Shown here: piece after piece, positions 58,601 through 64,000 of the stretch
Position numbering within the stretch: position 1 is the first letter of the stretch
How the letters are laid out: the number at the start of each line of letters is the position of its first letter
From: Prostheceraeus crozeri
Lineage: Eukaryota; Platyhelminthes; Polycladida; Euryleptidae
Reading direction: 5' to 3'
DNA: 64,000 bases
Assembly: GCA_907163375.1 (NCBI GenBank)
Contig: CAJQUW010016957.1
Coordinates: 248,001 to 312,000, forward strand
The notes under the pieces: model-generated
What the model was told of the DNA's origin: nothing
Database searches by the model: none
What the model saw: only the letters and a program-made list of their open reading frames with translations
Program-made: the position numbers and the translations under genes

Positions 58601-61600
58601 TTAATGCGCGCTTCATTGTTCACGATGAGATCTCGTTACCGTGATGATTGATGCTCCAACTGCCCCTCACGTGGAGTACACGTCATTCGCTCAAACTGCA
58701 ACTCTAGCAGATGCTGAGTGGACAATGGGAAAAGTGATGCAGCGATAACGTTCAGTGCGTGTGTAGTTGCGGCAGTGCCGTCTGCAGATAGTAAAATGTT
58801 TACGGAATCATCAGGTCTCGAGAGGTAGAAAACTCGGTTTAATTCCAAATACAAATAAAAAAATGCTTAAGAATTATAAGAGAACTAATGACATTAATCA
58901 ACATGGATAGCAAAGACTGATTTGATGACTTACTTTCCACTAAAACTCTGAAGAATTCTTCCAATGATGTCAGTCCTTTTGGACATGTAAGAGTAACTGT
59001 CCATATATTCGTCTGAAGGTCGAATTATAATCCTTACTATCAGCAAATAGCATATCTGAAAAATCAAGAGAATTAAAGAGCATTTTTAGAATTGCGCCCT
59101 TTGTTTTCTGTTCAAGGTGCACATGTTCTCTATATATCGGAATTAGCATGCTTTTACGCTTGTGCTTCTGTTGTGTTGTCTGGTGTACCATACATGATTA
59201 TTGTGCTTATGCTTCCATACATAATGCTTCCAACATGTATCTTGACAGCATTCAAGATACATGTTGAATTAAGGATAGTTACATTGATGATTGGCAGCGA
59301 CCATGAAAGCGGTTAGATAATTACTCATTTTGCAAGTCACTTTAGTAACACTTGATTAAATTATTGATTACATGATATGGGAAAACTATATTGAGATAAC
59401 AACCGCGACGGTTTCAGATTGCATTTAATAAAATTGCCTTGCTAAAAAGTGTTGTTATAGACTATTTAATATATTTGTTTAATGTCTCGTAGTCTAAGGC
59501 AGATTCGAGTTTGTTAATTTTTTTCGGTCTTTATTTGAAATAATGCAATCAAAGTACAGGCTCAGAAATAATTCGTCTTGCATCCTTAAAAGCAAATTAA
59601 ATCCTTAAAACCTGTTACCTAAAAGGAACGCAACTAAATAAGAGGAGAAACATCACAAAATGAAAGAGACTCGAGAATGCAAGCAGTATTACCTCTATCG
59701 GTTTAATGTCTCGTAAATTCGGATTTGAACCTTTCTCTGCTCAGGCCTGGACCGCGCCTAGTTTTTAAGGACAAGGGCCGTAACAGGACTTGATGGTCTT
59801 TCATAAGGATGGCATTTTATGATTTCGTCGTAGGTAATTATTGACAGTCCATTTAACAAGCCTATCCTGCCATATAAACATCTCACTATCTCAACAGCTA
59901 CATATCTGAGGGATTTATTAAATGCTGAAGGTCAATACATTCAGTTTCTTTAAAAATACCAAAGAGAACTTTTATCACTTGAAGTTTTACCACAATGTGA
60001 TGTGAGAAGGTTGTAGAAAGCGCAACTTGTACAACTTCATAAAAACTCAAGAGGAATTTCCTTATTTATAAAATGATGACAGTCCTCTGAGTTTGGGCAT
60101 CCCGTGCTGAGGCTTACAGGGTTGGGAGGTCGCTACTCACAGTCATAGAGTTCCACCCTGTAATTACGGCAACGCCCTAGAGATATTCAGTGGTGCAGTC
60201 GTCAGGATTTCTGAGAGTAATTTTGTATGTAATGCATTAAGCATTCTGTAATCAATGGAACATAATCTTTCACGCAATTTAGAGTTTCCATGGATATTAG
60301 CTGTTGATTTGAATAAAGATCAATTTTTCTGAGTTAGTCTGTCTGTGTTACTCATCTAAAAGCTCAACATTGAGTTCAATGAATGTGAAGACGTGAAACA
60401 TTGCCATGGAATCACAAAATAGCGGCAAAATTCGATAAACTATAAGTGCTCTCCCCATAAATCTTGTGGCGGTTTTCTCAAGGGATTTTTTAGTCAGAAA
60501 TGCAAAACACAAAGACGACAATTCTATACAAGTATATCCACTAGACAATGCAATAAGGATGACGCAAATGCGACGCTGATTGATGCTTTATATTTTCATT
60601 TTTCTGTTTTCACTAATCAATCAGAGAGATATTGATATGAACCAATACACAATGATTCATCACTGCATCATTCAACAAATTGTTCATGAATATGGCCAAG
60701 GCATAAGGCTCTTCAAAATCACGACTTTTTCTGATCACGGCATTGATCCTGTGATTTTTTGCGATCCCGGGATTTATCTTACAAGCTTAATGCATTTACT
60801 GATAGTATGCTTAGGCTAGCGTAGGTTAGGCGTTGTTTTGAATTCAACAATACACTGTACAACACAACTTATGATATCAGATAGACAGTTTTCTTTTCAG
60901 ATGCAGACACAAACTATAACAATAGGTAGATGTGGTTATCGTATTAATTATTGTCGCTTAAAGCCTGGTATGTGATTTTCAAATCGAAATGCAAATCCCG
61001 TGATTTTTTTTGACGGCCCTTTAAAATACCGATATTGTATACATAACATATCGTATTGTATACATAAGTAACATCGCTTCAAAAATTCATTAAATATTAG
61101 TGCGATTTTAAACATAACGCTCTCTCTCTCTCTCTTTCCCTTGACTGCCGGAACACACGTAGTTTTACTATTTGATATCAATGAAAGTACGCAATTTTTG
61201 GCAATTTTTTATAAGTTGAAATTAGTGAAACAATATTATTTTCAGTCTTTCTACGCACAAAAATTAATGTGATTTGTCAAAATATATTTCGCCGATCTGG
61301 CCTTGCGTTCAAATGATATCAAAGTTTTTCTTTGCCAGATCAATAGAAATAACAAAAAAGTTGATAATGAAAAAGGAAAAGGTTTCGAATGGAACAATAC
61401 ATTGCAATTTGCGACAATAAAGTACGTTTATCTTCATCGTTACTTCCTTGTTGTTCCATCTTCCTAACTGCCTAAAAACAGATGTTAACGAATCTCCAGA
61501 TTCTGAATCCCATAAAAATACGATAATCCCGGGATTGAAAACCCGATAAGCCACGGAATAGCGCTTGACCAAGAAGTGTGTGAGGCTATTCCCTAAAGAA

Positions 61601-63799
61601 AGTCATTCGAATGAAATTAAAAGAAACGAACTTTACTTGTGATATTCTGAATTGATCTCCAGCAAATATTATAGGGACTTTCCGGTGCAAAATGGTGTAA
61701 AGCATATTGTGATCTTGAAATATGAATTCTCTCCAGCAGCGATGAGAACTCGGCGTGAGAACCCGATGACGCTCAGTCTTATCAATGTAGTCCAGGAGCT
61801 AGCACAAAGTTTTACAGGGACTGAGGTTGCACCTGAAACTTCACATAGTATTGTGCACCTTTTCACTATACAGATTGCTTTTATAACCAGTTTGGATTGA
61901 AATCCTCATGTATTTCTAATGGAGAATGTTGTAACGTATGAGATATAAACAGGATTTTGCTTAGCCAACATTATTCCGCAGGATTGTGGCTGCTGTGGTT
62001 TGTCATCCGGTTGCAATTCTGGTACACACGTAGACTTCCAATATTCTAATGCGAGTTATGTGGGTGTTCACGATCTCTCTACCGATTTTGTTATCGATGT
62101 TTGCAAGATGTCTTCTATTTTGAATTAGCTTGTCAATTTTGATATGCAACCTCGATCTTCTTTAGTAGTTGTTTCTTTTACTAATGAAATCTTATGTTTC
62201 CTTTTTGGTCAAACTTTAGTGACCAGACAGTCAATGAAACTGCAATTTGCTGACTTTTTAATGCACTCAATGTTAAATTGATTCACTTTGGGACCGCGGA
62301 GTGCCGTTCTCTGATACAATACCATGACTTCAGCGACGAAGAAACTGCGTCTACAACTTCATGAAGTTGTGCTTTTAATTGCCAAGGATCTCGTCGACAA
62401 TTTTGCAACAAATTCATAACGGAAATAGAGTTGCATCCATTGGAAATCAAGATTTATTAAAACACTCTGTTTTATCAAGACAACTGATTGCTGACCACAA
62501 AGACTTTCAGACGAGGAGCCTGAGAAGCGTTTTAGTTTTCTCGGTGAATAAAGTTTAGGAAGAAGGGGTAAAACATTGGAAGTTTACATGTGTACCAGAA
62601 TTGCAACCGGATGAAAAACAACAGCGACTTAATCATGCGAAACGATGTTAATTATGTTTAATGACGAGGCGTCATTTCATCTGGTGGCCTGAATTGTCGG
62701 AATTCATTTATTTCGGCTAAAGCAAATCCACATGCACTTGCAGAAAAAGGCAGACTCCATAAACGCCCAATTCAAATAATTCTACAGGAATAAGAATGAA
62801 TATTGGTAGGATTGTTGAATGCATGTCAAAATATCAAAAGTGCTCCTCAGTCATTTCTCCATCAATGTCGTGTTTGTGTTGCCTATATTGCTCGCCTATT
62901 ATTTGGATTAAATTATGCAATGAATGATTTTTCGCATAATACGAGATTTCAATAAATTCAACTAATGCGGCCGAGAAAACTCTGTATTGAAGGAGCGCCT
63001 CTTCGACTTTTCCCCAGAAGATGGGTACTTAAGTCTTTACGAGCCTGGTTCGTATCGGTACATATGATGAAGATTTTATTACTGAAGTTCGCAATGCATT
63101 TCAGCTTTTAGTGGCAAGAGGCTATTGTAGATTTGGACTTAAGCAGGCCGCTCAGAGACATATAAAAGCATTTCTGTCGTTTCTTAGCTACGCAAATGCT
63201 GGACAATAATTTATTTTAATGTTTATTCTGATTTCAATAAATGATTAATAGCAATTGATTTGAAGGCAATTTTTACATAATTTTATATCTATTGTTACGG
63301 CTTTCATTAACTCCCTCTAGACTGCCTTTGTGCAGGGTCCCGTTAGAGTGGGCTTGAGGGACCGAAGCACGATCGCCCTACCTTTAGTCTCTGCTGATGA
63401 CCTCGGATAGTACATTGTTAGCATTTAAGTTCAGTTCATTTCATGTAATTCTATATTTTAATTCTTTATTAAGTCTGTTATTTTGACATCCTTGGACCTG
63501 TAGGGAACGTTTCACCAATCCTACTAAGGTATATCTCTTTTCTGACCTTTCAACATGAAGCCTAGAATCCATTTTGGAATTTTGCAATCATCTAAGTTTC
63601 CGCATGGAAAATTTTCTTCAAAATCTGACTTACCGAATGAATTGTGAAGATTGCAAAGGGAAGACAAATACCCCATATGAAATATTCTGGATCATTATTT
63701 TTTATATATGCGTTGTCAAAAACGCTGGTGGTATTTGAGATCAGACTTAGAAATGGTCTATACCATAACAAGGACGATTCATGCGGCAGCCATCGAATG
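55655..63799 (-). CDS. Gustatory receptor-like 7TM gene, partial, four exons
   Basis: Four minus-strand exons have clean splice signals and matching phases. 63634-63799: acceptor CTTCTTTTTCAG, donor GTAAGT. 58934-59055: acceptor GATTTTTCAG, donor GTAAGT. 58640-58816: acceptor CTACCTCTCGAG, donor GTAACG. The last ends at 55958 with acceptor CATTTTTTTCAG; its far end is uncertain. The joined order gives LLWYRPFLSLISN, then a membrane span across the first junction (YFIWGICLPFAIF, ICYLLIVRIII), an intracellular loop, and NFMAFCGFMVIGAIEHVIS, whose EH pair recalls transmembrane segment 3 of insect gustatory receptors. Segments 4-7 were not found. Introns are long and one contains a transposon. 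Confidence 0.5.
56105..57516. mobile_element. hAT deletion derivative with transposase C-terminus
   Basis: Ends are CATAGTTGGGCACAATCC and, inverted, CAGGGTTGGGCATC. The 8-mers CATACACT (56097-56104) and CACACACT (57517-57524) differ at one base. Both subterminal regions repeat TCCGTTAA/TTAACGGA words. At about 57120-57240 the plus strand encodes NSVLLKLFKKFNTGIPSSA and VERLFSSGRDVFRDKRSRL, the hAT dimerisation region, which gives its orientation. The rest of the transposase is missing. It sits in an intron of the receptor-like gene. Confidence 0.82.
57525..58639. other. Intronic sequence; one unexplained open frame
   Basis: A 145-codon plus-strand open frame (57735-58172) is the only notable feature. 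It has no recognisable domain and lies antisense to the receptor-like gene's intron. Confidence 0.3.
59231..59266. repeat. Perfect 15-bp hairpin
   Basis: CAACATGTATCTTGA, a 6-base loop CAGCAT, and the exact inverse TCAAGATACATGTTG. It lies in the receptor-like gene's intron, about 175 bp before the 59055 acceptor. Confidence 0.7.
60352..60577 (-). pseudogene. Second gustatory receptor-like exon (TM3-TM4 region)
   Basis: On the minus strand: RRICVILIALSSGYTCIELS, then a loop, ALIVYRILPLFCDSMAMFHV and FTFIELNVELLDE, ending at a GTAACA donor. It aligns with the RRNFMAFCGFMVIGAIEH exon at its start and continues into a fourth membrane segment with the D...LN pattern of gustatory receptors. Its acceptor side is purine-rich and poor. 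It sits inside the first intron of the other gene model, so it is probably a remnant of a tandem paralog. Confidence 0.35.
60580..63633. other. Intronic or intergenic; no confident exon
   Basis: Hydrophobic minus-strand stretches near 61310-61420 and an exon-like segment near 61670-61828 (acceptor GTGAAGTTTCAG) could be parts of a second receptor gene, but phases cannot be tied together. A (TC)n run lies at about 61118-61137. Otherwise AT-rich with nothing recognised. Confidence 0.3.
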
Positions 63800-64000
63800 C
63801 TGAAAAAGAAGTGAATTTGATATTACATGCAGTTCTCAAAACTGTATTCTTAAGCGCAGATTTTCGAATTTTCTGAATAACGGTACTCTAAGCTGGCACC
63901 GGCAGCCGATGACATTGAGACTACCAAAATATTCAGTAGTAGGTCCTACATTTATGTTTATTTACCTATTGGTACATAGTTCAACTTCAAACGCAATTAT

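Noticed and set aside
59092-59316. Hydrophobic plus-strand frame resembling a membrane segment
   Set aside because: It overlaps the hairpin and the acceptor region of a minus-strand exon and has no splice or start context of its own.
63300-63400. GC-richer stretch considered as a tRNA gene
   Set aside because: No A or B box in proper order and no cloverleaf by eye.

Overview
This is a stretch of an invertebrate animal genome. It is AT-rich and almost free of ordinary genes, and it is built mostly from layered transposable elements. Two pieces look like host sequence: a short intronless RING/TRAF-type zinc-finger gene near 35 kb, and minus-strand exons between 55.6 and 63.8 kb that fit an arthropod-type gustatory receptor-like membrane protein. 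The receptor-like exons and the repeat mix (RTE, CR1 and restriction-endonuclease LINEs, many Penelope-like elements (PLEs), hAT, P-like and mariner-like transposons) suggest an arthropod or related protostome. The species cannot be fixed from the sequence.

1-10 kb: an RTE LINE (minus strand) is cut in two by an 8,112-bp element with hAT-type ends and an 8-bp target duplication. A third copy of the LINE at 19 kb keeps the uninterrupted site. Nested inside the 8.1-kb element are a PLE fragment and the 3' part of a restriction-endonuclease LINE. 10.4-11.1 kb: a short non-autonomous hAT. 11.3-15.1 kb: a nearly full PLE whose reverse transcriptase core has expanded into about twelve 140-bp tandem units. 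16-23 kb: P-element/THAP remains, the third RTE copy and a deleted mariner-like element with long inverted ends.

23.8-33.1 kb: an unclassified 1.5-kb repeat, a PLE scrap, and two CR1-type LINEs lying head to head. The second LINE has ORF1 and ORF2 in one frame, separated by a single UGA followed by CUA, and is interrupted by an inverted PLE copy. 33-42 kb: the TRAF-like gene, a rearranged partial duplicate of its neighbourhood, the second 1.5-kb repeat, another PLE, and a 601-bp inverted-repeat transposon with a clean 8-bp duplication and a recognisable empty site. 43-52 kb: one PLE split by a 6.6-kb hAT that carries a KIAA1586/ZNF862-type transposase, and also interrupted by a second copy of the small inverted-repeat transposon.

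52-54.4 kb: a 2.4-kb AT-rich composite minisatellite. 54.4-64 kb: receptor-like exons with large introns, one of which hosts a 1.4-kb hAT deletion derivative. I see no operon, CRISPR array or cooperating gene system. The value of the window is its record of nested insertion, microhomology-driven array growth, and ribozyme-like PLE tails.
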